This document shows, piece by piece, positions 27,850 through 36,058 of a stretch of 64,000 nt of DNA. A program made the position numbers and the translations under genes. The notes beneath the pieces were generated by a model. The model saw nothing but the letters and a program-made list of their open reading frames with translations. It did no database searches and was not told where the DNA came from. The stretch is from Mycobacterium paraseoulense (GTDB lineage: Bacteria; Actinomycetota; Actinomycetes; Mycobacteriales; Mycobacteriaceae): positions 5,642,001 through 5,706,000 of the forward strand of contig NZ_AP022619.1 in NCBI RefSeq assembly GCF_010731655.1, given 5' to 3'. Each line of letters begins with the position of its first letter. Positions within the stretch are counted from its first letter, which is position 1.

Positions 27850-28485
27850 ATGAGCAGCCACCCCGCCACGCCCGAGCCTGGCGGGCAACGGCGCGGCGAC
27901 AAACAGCGCCAGGCGATCCTGCAGGCGGTGCGGGAACTGCTGCAGGAGAAGCCGTTCGCGGAGCTGTCGGTCAGCACCATCAGCCTGCGGGCCGGGGTGG
28001 CCCGGTCCGGCTTCTACTTCTACTTCGACTCCAAATACGCCGTACTGGCCCAGCTGATGGCCGAGGCCGCCCAGGAGCTCGAGGAGCTCACGCAGGATTT
28101 CGCGCCGCGGCAGCCCGGCGAGTCGCCGGAGCAGTTCGCCAAGCGCATGGTCGGCAGCGCGGCCGCCGTGTACGCGCACAACGACCCCGTGATGAGCGCG
28201 TGCAACGAGGCCCGCAACACCGACGTCGAGATCCGCAATCTCATGGACCAACAATTCGAGGTGGTGCTGGGCCAGATCGTCTCCATCGTCGAGGCCGAGA
28301 TGAAGGCCGGGACGGCCAGCCCGATCAGCGACGACCTGCCGACGCTGATCCGCACTCTCGCCGGCACCACCGCGCTGATGCTGACCGGCGACCCGATCCT
28401 GGCCGGCCGCGACAGCGATCGCGACCGCCGCGTGCGCGTGCTCGAGCGACTGTGGCTGCACGCGCTCTGGAGCGGGTGTCCCTAG
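27850..28485 (+). CDS. TetR family regulator next to cyp136
   Basis: 211 residues from ATG 27850; a GTG at 27832 is an alternative. The helix-turn-helix is ELSVSTISLRAGVARSGFYF then YFDSKYAVL (about residues 38-66). The ligand domain of about 140 residues resembles EthR-like proteins. From memory, the orthologue is Rv3058c. Its divergent placement and the two matching operators indicate that it represses itself and cyp136. The SDR gene starts 31 bp downstream on the same strand and is probably cotranscribed. Confidence 0.88.
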   Translation: MSSHPATPEPGGQRRGDKQRQAILQAVRELLQEKPFAELSVSTISLRAGVARSGFYFYFDSKYAVLAQLMAEAAQELEELTQDFAPRQPGESPEQFAKRMVGSAAAVYAHNDPVMSACNEARNTDVEIRNLMDQQFEVVLGQIVSIVEAEMKAGTASPISDDLPTLIRTLAGTTALMLTGDPILAGRDSDRDRRVRVLERLWLHALWSGCP

Positions 28486-28516
28486 GCGAGGCGTTACCGC
28501 CGGTATCGTCACGGCA

Positions 28517-29443
28517 ATGGGGCAGCAGCAGGGGTACTACGCAGGCAAACGGTGTCTGGTGACCGGGGCGGCCAGCGGCATCGGCCGCGCCACCGCGTTG
28601 CGGTTGGCCGCCCAGGGCGCCGAGCTCTTTCTCACCGACCGTGACCGGGACGGCCTCGAGCGGACCGTGGCCGACGCCCGCGCGCTGGGAGCGCGGGTGT
28701 CCGAGCATCGGGCCCTCGACATCGCGAGTTATGAGCAGGTGGCGGCGTTCGCCGCCGACATCCATCGCAGCCATCCGAGCATGGACGTGGTGCTCAACGT
28801 CGCCGGAGTGTCCGCCTGGGGGACCGTCGACCGGCTGACGCACGAGCAGTGGAGCAAGATGATCGCGATCAACCTGATGGGGCCGATCCACGTCATCGAA
28901 ACGTTCGTCCCGGCGATGGTGGCCGCCCGCAACGGCGGGCACCTGGTCAACGTGTCGTCGGCGGCCGGGCTGGTCGCGCTCCCGTGGCACGCCGCCTACA
29001 GCGCCAGCAAGTACGGCCTGCGCGGCCTGTCCGAGGTGCTGCGCTTCGACCTGGCCCGGCACCGCATCGGGGTGTCGGTCGTGGTGCCGGGCGCGGTGAA
29101 CACCCCGCTGGTGCAAACCGTCGAGATCGCCGGGGTGGACCGCGAAGACCCGAAGGTGGCCCGGTGGGTGAACCGGTTCAGCGGCCACGCCGTCTCGCCG
29201 GAGAAGGCGGCCGAGAAGATCTTGGCCGGGGTGGCCAAGAACCGCTACCTCATCTACACGTCGGCGGATATCAGGGCGCTGTATGCGTTCAAGCGGCTGG
29301 CCTGGTGGCCCTACAGCGTGGCGATGCGTCAGGTCAACGTGGTGTTCACCCGGGCGCTGCGGCCCGCCCCGGCACCGCTAGTCTCCCATGGCCAGTTCGA
29401 GGCGCACCCCGAGCAGCCGGACCGGGCGGTCGAGCTCGAATAG
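28517..29443 (+). CDS. Short-chain dehydrogenase/reductase
   Basis: 308 residues. The nucleotide motif TGAASGIGRA (about 15-24), NVAGVSAWG and the catalytic YSASK (about 162-166) are present, with the Ser in NVSSAAG. The C-terminal extension (SADIRALYAFKRLAWWPYSV) is typical of the large mycobacterial SDRs related to Rv3057c. The substrate is unknown; neighbours suggest lipid or sterol alcohols handled with CYP136. The last 66 bp overlap the end of the convergent dinB2 gene, a longer tail than needed for the fold. Confidence 0.87.
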   Translation: MGQQQGYYAGKRCLVTGAASGIGRATALRLAAQGAELFLTDRDRDGLERTVADARALGARVSEHRALDIASYEQVAAFAADIHRSHPSMDVVLNVAGVSAWGTVDRLTHEQWSKMIAINLMGPIHVIETFVPAMVAARNGGHLVNVSSAAGLVALPWHAAYSASKYGLRGLSEVLRFDLARHRIGVSVVVPGAVNTPLVQTVEIAGVDREDPKVARWVNRFSGHAVSPEKAAEKILAGVAKNRYLIYTSADIRALYAFKRLAWWPYSVAMRQVNVVFTRALRPAPAPLVSHGQFEAHPEQPDRAVELE

Positions 29444-30421
29444 GTCCAGCACGCGCAGCGCCGCGGCGACGATGGTGTCGCGATCGGTGGTGGGCGCTGC
29501 CAGCTTGCGGATTTTGGTGCGGGTGTAGAACGTCGCGGTCCGCACGGTGACCGCGACCCGGGTCACGACGCGGTCCGACGCGAGCACGTCGGCCAGCGCC
29601 TGCTCGGCCAATCGCGTGATGGACGAATCCATTTCGGCGCGATCGGTGAGGTCTCGCGGGAAGGTGACGACGTGGCTGCGCGAGCGCGGGATCCACGGCT
29701 CGGCGCTGACGCCGGTGTCTCCGCCGCCCTTGGCCAGCAGCAACAGCCACAGCCCGGTGCGCGGGCCGAATGCCGACGTCAGCAGCTCCGCGTCGCTGTG
29801 CGCTAGCTCCCTCACCGTCGCGATCCCAAGGGCGGCAAGCTTTTTCGCGGTCTTGGGTCCGACGCCCCACAGCGCATCGACGCGACGGTCCGCCATCAGG
29901 GTCAGCCAGTTCGCGTCGGTGAGCGCGAAGACGCCGGCCGGTTTGGCGAAACCGGTCGCGACCTTCGCGCGCTGCTTGTTGTCGCTGATGCCGACCGAAC
30001 AGGACAGCCCGGTTTCCGACGAGATGACCGCCCGGATCTCGTCGGCCACTTCGGTCGGGTCGGCGCCCGTCACCCCGACATACGCCTCGTCCCAGCCCCA
30101 CACCTCGACCGGGTGTCCCAGGTCGCGCAGCAACGCCATCACTTCTTCGGAGGCCGCGTCGTAGGCGGCCGCGTCCGACGGCAGAAACGTCGCCTCGGGG
30201 CAGCGGCGCGCGGCCGCCCGCAACGGCATGCCGGCGTGCACCCCGAATTCGCGGGCCTCGTAGGAAGCGCAGGTGACGACCTTGCGCGGTTCGGACGGGT
30301 CGCCGTTACCGCCGACGATCACCGGCCGCCCGGCCAACTCCGGGCGACGGCGCAACTCCACCGACGCCAGAAACTGATCGAGGTCGACGTGCAGGACCCA
30401 GCTCGGTGTCGGCGCGGCCAT
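29378..30421 (-). CDS. dinB2: Y-family DNA polymerase IV, DinB2 type
   Basis: 347 residues from ATG 30421. The catalytic carboxylates are in LHVDLDQFLAS (about 10-20) and WGWDEAYVGV (about 107). The helix-hairpin-helix thumb is LWGVGPKTAKKLAALGIATV, and the little finger ends in VRLLGVRLELAMGD. The protein lacks a beta-clamp peptide at its C-terminus, as does M. tuberculosis DinB2 (Rv3056, from memory). DinB2 enzymes copy past lesions with low fidelity and incorporate ribonucleotides readily. It follows the TetR gene with a 7 bp gap, so the two are one unit. Confidence 0.92.
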   Translation of the reverse strand: MAAPTPSWVLHVDLDQFLASVELRRRPELAGRPVIVGGNGDPSEPRKVVTCASYEAREFGVHAGMPLRAAARRCPEATFLPSDAAAYDAASEEVMALLRDLGHPVEVWGWDEAYVGVTGADPTEVADEIRAVISSETGLSCSVGISDNKQRAKVATGFAKPAGVFALTDANWLTLMADRRVDALWGVGPKTAKKLAALGIATVRELAHSDAELLTSAFGPRTGLWLLLLAKGGGDTGVSAEPWIPRSRSHVVTFPRDLTDRAEMDSSITRLAEQALADVLASDRVVTRVAVTVRTATFYTRTKIRKLAAPTTDRDTIVAAALRVLDLFELDRPVRLLGVRLELAMGD

Positions 30422-30428
30422 TCGGGCG

Positions 30429-31037
30429 TCACCGCCCGCAAAGCTTGCGCGCCAGGCTTTCCCATGCGTCGCCCAGCGTCTGCAGGGTGTGGCCGCCTTC
30501 GGCGAGTTGGTGCTCGATGTAGTCCACGTCCAGCAGAGCCAGCAACGCATCGGTCTGCACATCGAGGTCCCCGGTGGATTGGGCCGCCTTCAGCAGGATC
30601 CGCACGTGGGTGCGTTGCACCATCGCAGGTGCATTGTGACGGTTCTGCGGATCACGGTTGGCGGCCGACAGCAGTTCGTGGTGTGTGTGGGCGAACCGGA
30701 TGCGCTCGCGGCCGAACGCGACCAGCCGCTCCGTTGGCGGCGCGCCGGGGCCCAGGGGCGGCGGCCCGAACAGAAACGCTTGCTGGCTGGCCTGCTCGTC
30801 TTCGTCGAGCAACACCAGCATCAGCCCGGCCCTGCTGCCGAAGCGGCGGAACAGCGTGCCCTTGCCGACCCCGGCGGCAGCGGCGATGTCGTCCATGGTG
30901 ATGGCGTCGGCGCCGCGCTCGGCGACCAGGTTTCGGGCAGCCTGGAGCAAGAGCGCGCGGTTGCGTGCCGCGTCGCCCCGCTCTTGGTGAACCACCTGCG
31001 GAGCGCACACGGGCAACCCGCCCGGCCGTTCGCTCAT
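30429..31037 (-). CDS. TetR family regulator upstream of dinB2
   Basis: 202 residues from ATG 31037. The helix-turn-helix is DAITMDDIAAAAGVGKGTLF then RRFGSRAGL (about 44-72). The ligand domain starts near residue 85 and is alanine/leucine-rich. The gene is divergent from the quinone reductase gene and shares with it a 20-bp perfect-armed operator. It also leads the dinB2 gene, so polymerase expression may respond to the same, probably redox-active, ligand. From memory, the orthologue is Rv3055. Confidence 0.88.
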   Translation of the reverse strand: MSERPGGLPVCAPQVVHQERGDAARNRALLLQAARNLVAERGADAITMDDIAAAAGVGKGTLFRRFGSRAGLMLVLLDEDEQASQQAFLFGPPPLGPGAPPTERLVAFGRERIRFAHTHHELLSAANRDPQNRHNAPAMVQRTHVRILLKAAQSTGDLDVQTDALLALLDVDYIEHQLAEGGHTLQTLGDAWESLARKLCGR

Positions 31038-31063
31038 GACTGCACTTTAACGCCGCCGGAATA

Positions 31064-31083
31064 AACCGGACTACAGTCCGGTT
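31064..31083. promoter_or_regulatory. TetR operator between the TetR-dinB2 unit and the quinone reductase gene
   Basis: AACCGGACTACAGTCCGGTT: two perfect 9-bp arms around AC. It lies 26 bp from the TetR start and 43 bp before the reductase start, the classic site for a divergent autorepressor. A partial copy (TGTAGTCC) follows at 31098-31105. Confidence 0.75.
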
Positions 31084-31126
31084 GCGCCGTGGGAGGATGT
31101 AGTCCAATACCGAAGGGAACGGAACA

Positions 31127-31684
31127 TTGGCAGAGATCAAGATCTTGGCGTTGGTGGGCAGTCTGCGCACGGCGTCGGTCAACCGTCAGATCGCGGAACT
31201 GGCGGCAGCTGTCGCGCCCGAGGGTGTCAGCGTAACGATTTTCGAGGGTCTGAACGACGTGCCTTTCTACAACGAAGAGATTGACGAAGCCATGAACCCC
31301 GACGCCCCGCGGCTGGCCCCGGTGGCCGCCCTGCGCGCCGCGGCGGCGGACGCCGACGCCGCGCTGGTGGTCACCCCGGAATACAACGGGAGCATCCCGG
31401 CCGTCATCAAGAACGCGATCGACTGGGTGTCCCGCCCGTTCGGTGACGGCGCCCTGAAGGGCAAGCCGTTGGCGGTGATCGGGGGAGGCTTTGGTCGCTA
31501 CGGCGGGGTGTGGGCACACGACGAGACCCGCAAGTCGTTCGGAATCGCCGGCGCCCGGGTGGTCGACTCCATCAAGTTGTCGGTGCCGTTCACAACTTTG
31601 GCGGGCAAGGCCCCGGCTGAGCACCCCGAGCTGACGGCGAACGTGCGTGACGTCGTCGGGAAGCTGGTCGCCGAAATCGGCTGA
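31127..31684 (+). CDS. NAD(P)H:quinone reductase (flavodoxin-like FMN reductase)
   Basis: 185 residues. The start is TTG 31127, with AAGGGAACGGA just before it; no ATG or GTG is in frame at the N-terminus. The FMN loop is LVGSLRTASVNRQ (about 9-21) and the second loop VTPEYNGSIPAVIKNAIDW (about 83-101). This is the ArsH/ChrR/WrbA-like NADPH-dependent FMN reductase family, which reduces quinones by two electrons and so limits semiquinone radicals. From memory, the orthologue is Rv3054c. Control by the divergent TetR protein is likely. Confidence 0.9.
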   Translation: MAEIKILALVGSLRTASVNRQIAELAAAVAPEGVSVTIFEGLNDVPFYNEEIDEAMNPDAPRLAPVAALRAAAADADAALVVTPEYNGSIPAVIKNAIDWVSRPFGDGALKGKPLAVIGGGFGRYGGVWAHDETRKSFGIAGARVVDSIKLSVPFTTLAGKAPAEHPELTANVRDVVGKLVAEIG

Positions 31685-31746
31685 TTGGCGGAAGTCGACA
31701 AGCCCCTCGGCGGGCAACCAGCACGGTTGCCACGACCGCATAGCAG

Positions 31747-31772
31747 AAGCCGCCAGCTCTCGCTGGCGGCTT
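31747..31772 (+). terminator. Terminator hairpin after the quinone reductase gene
   Basis: AAGCCGCCAGC (31747-31757), loop TCTC, GCTGGCGGCTT (31762-31772): an 11-bp perfect stem with a 4-base loop, 62 bp after the stop, followed by TGCTGG. The U-run is very short, as usual in mycobacteria. Confidence 0.75.
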
Positions 31773-31939
31773 TGCTGGTGGCGGACCCGGCCGCCGGAAG
31801 AGGCCGACGGCGGGGGGACTTGTCGGTGGCCGGTGATACAACGATTGGCATGGGCGGCTTCGTCGAGGAATGTGACCTGCGACACGCCGTGTGCGTGTCG
31901 TCCGAAGGGCTTACGACCAGCGAATTTCAGAAATGTTAT

Positions 31940-31955
31940 TCCGAACATCTTGTAT
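31940..31955. promoter_or_regulatory. NrdR-type box 1 upstream of nrdH (degenerate)
   Basis: TCCGAACATCTTGTAT matches the NrdR consensus ACACWATATATWGTGT at about 10 of 16 positions, best in the right half. It lies exactly 32 bp (three turns) from box 2. Confidence 0.5.
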
Positions 31956-31971
31956 CTGGTTATCTTGTCGG

Positions 31972-31987
31972 CCACTAGGTGTAGTGT
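31972..31987. promoter_or_regulatory. NrdR-type box 2 upstream of nrdH
   Basis: CCACTAGGTGTAGTGT matches the NrdR consensus at 12 of 16 positions and has CACTA/TAGTG arms. NrdR is the ATP/dATP-sensing repressor of ribonucleotide reductase genes; its own gene is not in the window. Confidence 0.7.
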
Positions 31988-32190
31988 TTCGAGCACCGGC
32001 AGATCCCAGGTTCACCAGCCCGACCGGGGCCTGGTTCACCACCCGAAATCGGCTCGATGGGTCATTCGACCCCGACGGCAGAACGACGGGAATGTGGGGG
32101 CTTGACGGGCCGCTGGAACACAGCGAAGACGTAGTACCGAGTAGTTGCCAGTCCGTAACGAGTCCCACCTTCCGCAAAGGAGCGGCTTCT

Positions 32191-32430
32191 ATGAGCATCA
32201 CCGTGTACACCAAGCCGGCATGTGTGCAGTGCAGCGCCACGTTCAAAGCCCTGGACAAGCAGGGCATCGGCTACGAGAAGGTCGACATCACGCTGGATAA
32301 CGAGGCGCGCGACTACGTGATGGCGCTGGGGTACCTGCAGGCGCCCGTGGTGGTGGCGGAGAACGAGCACTGGTCGGGGTTCCGGCCGGACCGCATCAAG
32401 GCGCTCGCGGAATCGGCGATCAGCGCCTGA
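32191..32430 (+). CDS. nrdH: Glutaredoxin-like NrdH redoxin
   Basis: 79 residues. The redox motif CVQC is at residues 11-14 (TKPACVQCSATFKALDKQGI), and WSGFRPDRIK near the C-terminus is diagnostic of NrdH. The protein passes electrons from thioredoxin reductase to the class Ib ribonucleotide reductase. It heads the nrdHIE operon, behind an AAAGGAG site and a pair of NrdR-type boxes. From memory, the orthologue is Rv3053c. Confidence 0.95.
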   Translation: MSITVYTKPACVQCSATFKALDKQGIGYEKVDITLDNEARDYVMALGYLQAPVVVAENEHWSGFRPDRIKALAESAISA

Positions 32431-32468
32431 GTGGTTAGCGGCGGACGTTAGGTAAGAAGGAGGTTGCG

Positions 32469-32984
32469 GTGCAGTCGCGCAACCCAAGCTGGATGAGTGG
32501 CGACCCGTTTCGCCGGGCTCGGGACACCGCTGCCGCGTCCACGGCAGCGCCACTCGTCTATTTCTCCTCGGTGTCGGAGAACACCCACCGTTTCGTGCAG
32601 AAGCTGGGTGTTCCCGCCACGCGGATACCGCTGCATGGCCGTATCGAGGTCGACGAGCCGTACGTGCTGATCGTGCCCACCTACGGCGGCGGCCGGGCCA
32701 CCCCGGACCTCAATGCCGGTGGCTACGTCCCCAAGCAGGTCATCGCATTCCTGAACAACGAGCACAACCGGTCGCTGATCCGCGGCGTCATCGCCGCGGG
32801 CAACAACAACTTCGGTGCCGAATTCGCCTACGCGGGCAACGTGATCTCGCGCAAATGCGGCGTTCCGTACCTTTATCGCTTCGAACTGATGGGAACCCCG
32901 GACGACGTGGAAGCCGTCCGAGCGGGCTTGGAAGATTTCTGGAAGGAACAGACGTGCCACCAACCGTCACTGCAGAGCCTGTAA
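32469..32984 (+). CDS. nrdI: NrdI flavodoxin-like protein
   Basis: 171 residues from GTG 32469, with AAGAAGGAGG upstream. The FMN-loop segment [19 protein letters not shown] (about 29-47) and VPTYGGG (about 69-75) define NrdI, which supplies oxidant to build the Mn-tyrosyl cofactor of NrdF. The N-terminal about 27 residues ([20 protein letters not shown]) precede the usual NrdI start and may be a short extension. The 3' end overlaps nrdE by 31 bp, implying coupling. Confidence 0.93.
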   Translation: MQSRNPSWMSGDPFRRARDTAAASTAAPLVYFSSVSENTHRFVQKLGVPATRIPLHGRIEVDEPYVLIVPTYGGGRATPDLNAGGYVPKQVIAFLNNEHNRSLIRGVIAAGNNNFGAEFAYAGNVISRKCGVPYLYRFELMGTPDDVEAVRAGLEDFWKEQTCHQPSLQSL

Positions 32985-35119
32985 CGTCCGGCGCGCACGC
33001 GTTGCCCGGTGAGACGGACTACCACGCGCTGAACGCGATGCTGAACCTGTACGACGCTGACGGCAGGATTCAGTTCGACAAGGACGTGCTGGCGGCGCGC
33101 CAATACTTTCTGCAGCACGTCAACCAGAACACGGTCTTCTTCCACAACCAGGACGAGAAGCTCGACTACCTGATCCGCGAGAACTACTACGAGCGTGAGG
33201 TTCTCGACCAGTACTCGCGCAACTTCGTCAAGGAGCTGCTGGACCGCGCCTACGCCAAGAAGTTCCGGTTCCCGACCTTCCTCGGCGCGTTCAAGTACTA
33301 CACCTCCTACACGCTGAAGACGTTCGACGGTAAGCGCTACCTGGAGCGCTTCGAGGACCGCGTGGTCATGGTGGCGCTGACCCTCGCCGCCGGCGACACC
33401 GGACTGGCCGAGAAGCTCGTCGACGAGATCATCGACGGCCGCTTCCAGCCGGCCACCCCGACGTTCCTGAACTCGGGCAAGAAGCAGCGCGGCGAACCGG
33501 TGAGCTGCTTTTTGCTGCGCATCGAGGACAACATGGAGTCGATCGGGCGATCGATCAACTCCGCTCTGCAGCTGTCCAAGCGCGGCGGGGGAGTTGCGTT
33601 GCTGCTGACCAACATTCGCGAGCACGGCGCGCCGATCAAGAACATCGAGAACCAGTCCTCGGGCGTCATCCCGATCATGAAGCTGCTGGAGGATTCGTTC
33701 TCCTACGCCAACCAGTTGGGCGCGCGCCAGGGCGCCGGCGCGGTGTACCTGCACGCGCATCACCCCGACATCTACCGCTTCCTGGACACCAAGCGTGAGA
33801 ACGCCGACGAGAAGATCCGGATCAAGACGCTGAGCCTGGGCGTGGTGATTCCCGACATCACCTTCGAGCTGGCCAAGAAGAACGAGGACATGTACCTGTT
33901 CTCGCCGTACGACGTCGAGCGGGTCTACGGGGTGCCGTTCGCCGACATCTCGGTGACCGAGAAGTACTACGAGATGGTCGACGACGCGCGCATCCGCAAG
34001 ACGAAGATCAAGGCACGGGAGTTCTTCCAGACGCTGGCCGAGCTGCAGTTCGAGTCCGGCTACCCCTACATCATGTACGAGGACACGGTGAACCGGGCCA
34101 ACCCGATCGACGGCAAGATCACACACTCGAACCTGTGCTCGGAGATCCTGCAGGTGTCCACGCCGTCGGAGTTCAACGACGACCTGTCGTATTCCAAGGT
34201 GGGCAAGGACATTTCGTGCAACCTCGGCTCGCTGAACATCGCCAAGGCCATGGACTCACCGGACTTCGCCCAGACGATCGAGGTGGCGATCCGCGCGCTG
34301 ACCGCGGTGAGCGACCAGACCCACATCACGTCGGTGCCCTCGATCGAGCAGGGCAACAACGAATCTCACGCGATCGGCCTCGGGCAGATGAACCTGCACG
34401 GCTACCTGGCGCGCGAGCGCATCTTCTATGGCTCCGAGGAAGGCATCGACTTCACCAACATCTACTTCTACTGCGTGCTGTATCACGCGCTGCGGGCGTC
34501 GAACCGCATCGCCATCGAACGCGGCAGGGCGTTCGGCGGGTTCGAGCGGTCCAAGTACGCCTCGGGGGAGTTCTTCGACAAGTACATCGACCAGGTATGG
34601 GAGCCGCAGACCGACAAGGTGCGTCAGCTCTTCGCCGACGCGGACATTCGGATCCCGACCCAGGACGACTGGAAGCGGCTGAAGGAGTCGGTGCAGGAGT
34701 ACGGCATCTACAACCAGAACCTGCAGGCCGTCCCGCCGACGGGGTCGATCTCCTACATCAACCACTCCACCAGCTCGATCCACCCGATCGCCAGCAAGGT
34801 CGAGATCCGCAAGGAAGGCAAGATCGGCCGCGTCTACTACCCGGCGCCCTACATGACCAACGAAAACCTGGAGTACTTCCAGGACGCCTACGAGATCGGG
34901 TACGAAAAGGTCATCGACACCTACGCCGCGGCCACCCAGCACGTGGACCAGGGGCTGAGCCTGACGCTGTTCTTCAAGGACACCGCCACCACCCGCGACG
35001 TGAACAAGGCGCAGATCTATGCCTGGCGCAAGGGCATCAAGACGCTCTACTACATCCGGCTGCGGCAGATGGCCCTCGAGGGCACCGAGGTCGAGGGCTG
35101 CGTGTCCTGCATGCTGTAG
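32954..35119 (+). CDS. nrdE: Class Ib ribonucleotide reductase alpha subunit NrdE
   Basis: 721 residues from GTG 32954, behind GAAGGAACAG inside the nrdI gene. Typical landmarks are [26 protein letters not shown] (catalytic region near residue 394) and the C-terminal redox pair GCVSCML. The short N-terminus lacks the activity (ATP-cone) domain, as expected for class Ib. It reduces ribonucleoside diphosphates using the radical formed in NrdF2, encoded 5 kb downstream on the same strand. From memory, the orthologue is Rv3051c. Confidence 0.96.
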   Translation: MPPTVTAEPVTSGAHALPGETDYHALNAMLNLYDADGRIQFDKDVLAARQYFLQHVNQNTVFFHNQDEKLDYLIRENYYEREVLDQYSRNFVKELLDRAYAKKFRFPTFLGAFKYYTSYTLKTFDGKRYLERFEDRVVMVALTLAAGDTGLAEKLVDEIIDGRFQPATPTFLNSGKKQRGEPVSCFLLRIEDNMESIGRSINSALQLSKRGGGVALLLTNIREHGAPIKNIENQSSGVIPIMKLLEDSFSYANQLGARQGAGAVYLHAHHPDIYRFLDTKRENADEKIRIKTLSLGVVIPDITFELAKKNEDMYLFSPYDVERVYGVPFADISVTEKYYEMVDDARIRKTKIKAREFFQTLAELQFESGYPYIMYEDTVNRANPIDGKITHSNLCSEILQVSTPSEFNDDLSYSKVGKDISCNLGSLNIAKAMDSPDFAQTIEVAIRALTAVSDQTHITSVPSIEQGNNESHAIGLGQMNLHGYLARERIFYGSEEGIDFTNIYFYCVLYHALRASNRIAIERGRAFGGFERSKYASGEFFDKYIDQVWEPQTDKVRQLFADADIRIPTQDDWKRLKESVQEYGIYNQNLQAVPPTGSISYINHSTSSIHPIASKVEIRKEGKIGRVYYPAPYMTNENLEYFQDAYEIGYEKVIDTYAAATQHVDQGLSLTLFFKDTATTRDVNKAQIYAWRKGIKTLYYIRLRQMALEGTEVEGCVSCML

Positions 35120-35206
35120 GCGGCTCGACATCTCGCCGAACGTGCGCTGGTGAAGGCCGGCTGCCGCCGCGGCGCCGGTCTGCCCAGGTCAGCGGGTCTA
35201 CGCGGT

Positions 35207-35953
35207 ATGGTGCTTGATGTGGTGAGAATTCCGCGACCACCGCACCCCGGCGTGAAGCCGCCCGGGGCGAAGGTCGACGCGCGCAGCGAGCGTTGGCGCG
35301 AACACCGCAAGAAGGTGCGCGGCGAAATCGTGGACGCGGCCTTCCGCGCCATCGACCGACTGGGTCCCGAGCTCAGCGTGCGGGAGATCGCCGAGGAGGC
35401 CGGCACCGCCAAGCCCAAGATCTATCGGCATTTCCACGACAAGGCCGACCTGTTCCGGGCCATCGGGGAACGGCTGCGCGACATGCTGTGGGGGGCCATC
35501 TTCCCGTCGATCGACCTGAAGACCGACTCGGCCCGCGAGGTGATCCGTCGCGCCGTCGAGGAGTACGTCAACCTCGTCGACCAGCACCCCAACGTGCTGC
35601 GGGTCTTCATCCAGGGCCGCTCGGCGGCGAGCCCCCAGATCCTCAACGAGGGCCGTGGGATCACCCTGGCCGTGGCCGACATGTTCGACAACGAGCTCCG
35701 CGAGATGGAGCTGGACCACGCGGCGATCGAACTGGCCGGGCACGCCGCGTTCGGCTCGGCCGCGTCGGCCACCGAGTGGTGGTTGGGCCCCGACCCCGAC
35801 AGCCCGCGGCGGATGCCGCGCGAGCAATTCGTCGCCCACCTGACGACGATCATGATCGGGGTGATCCTGGGCACGGCTGAGGCGCTGGGCATCGCGTTGG
35901 ACCCCGATCAGCCGGTGCACAGCGTGGTGCCCAGCAACCCCGCGGCGAGCTGA
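35207..35953 (+). CDS. TetR family regulator before the flavin monooxygenase gene
   Basis: 248 residues from ATG 35207; GTG codons at 35219 and 35222 are alternatives. The helix-turn-helix is ELSVREIAEEAGTAKPKIYR then HFHDKADLF (about 57-86), preceded by a basic N-terminal arm (RSERWREHRKKVRGE). The ligand domain ends in a proline/valine tail. From memory, the orthologue is Rv3050c, also beside the monooxygenase gene Rv3049c. A nested inverted repeat lies between the two genes and is the likely operator. Confidence 0.88.
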   Translation: MVLDVVRIPRPPHPGVKPPGAKVDARSERWREHRKKVRGEIVDAAFRAIDRLGPELSVREIAEEAGTAKPKIYRHFHDKADLFRAIGERLRDMLWGAIFPSIDLKTDSAREVIRRAVEEYVNLVDQHPNVLRVFIQGRSAASPQILNEGRGITLAVADMFDNELREMELDHAAIELAGHAAFGSAASATEWWLGPDPDSPRRMPREQFVAHLTTIMIGVILGTAEALGIALDPDQPVHSVVPSNPAAS

Positions 35954-35960
35954 GGACTTT

Positions 35961-36003
35961 TGGCACGTTGACATCGCTACGGCGATCGTCAACACTCGTG
36001 CCA
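35961..36003. promoter_or_regulatory. Nested inverted repeat before the monooxygenase gene
   Basis: Outer arms TGGCAC (35961-35966) and GTGCCA (35998-36003) enclose GTTGAC (35967-35972) and GTCAAC (35988-35993). TTGACA at 35968-35973 could be the -35 of the monooxygenase promoter, so the repeat would overlap it. The probable ligand is the TetR protein encoded just upstream. Confidence 0.5.
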
Positions 36004-36058
36004 TTCGATACCCTGGGTACTGGGTATTTGCGGGAGCTAACAGGAAGACCGATCTACC

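Larger units (their letters stand above)
31773..32190 (+). other. Long non-coding region before nrdHIE
   Basis: With the hairpin region, 506 bp separate the quinone reductase stop from nrdH. A 97-codon open frame (31685-31978) has no ribosome site, overlaps the terminator and looks non-coding. The informative part is the pair of NrdR-type boxes at 31940-31955 and 31972-31987. ATGTTATTCCGAACAT (31932-31947), with 5-bp arms, is a further dyad. The last about 200 bp should be the nrdHIE leader; AAAGGAG at 32176-32182 is the nrdH ribosome site. Confidence 0.6.

Noticed and set aside
31685..31978. A 97-codon frame after the quinone reductase
   Set aside because: No ribosome site, it runs through the terminator hairpin and the NrdR boxes, and it shows no protein pattern.
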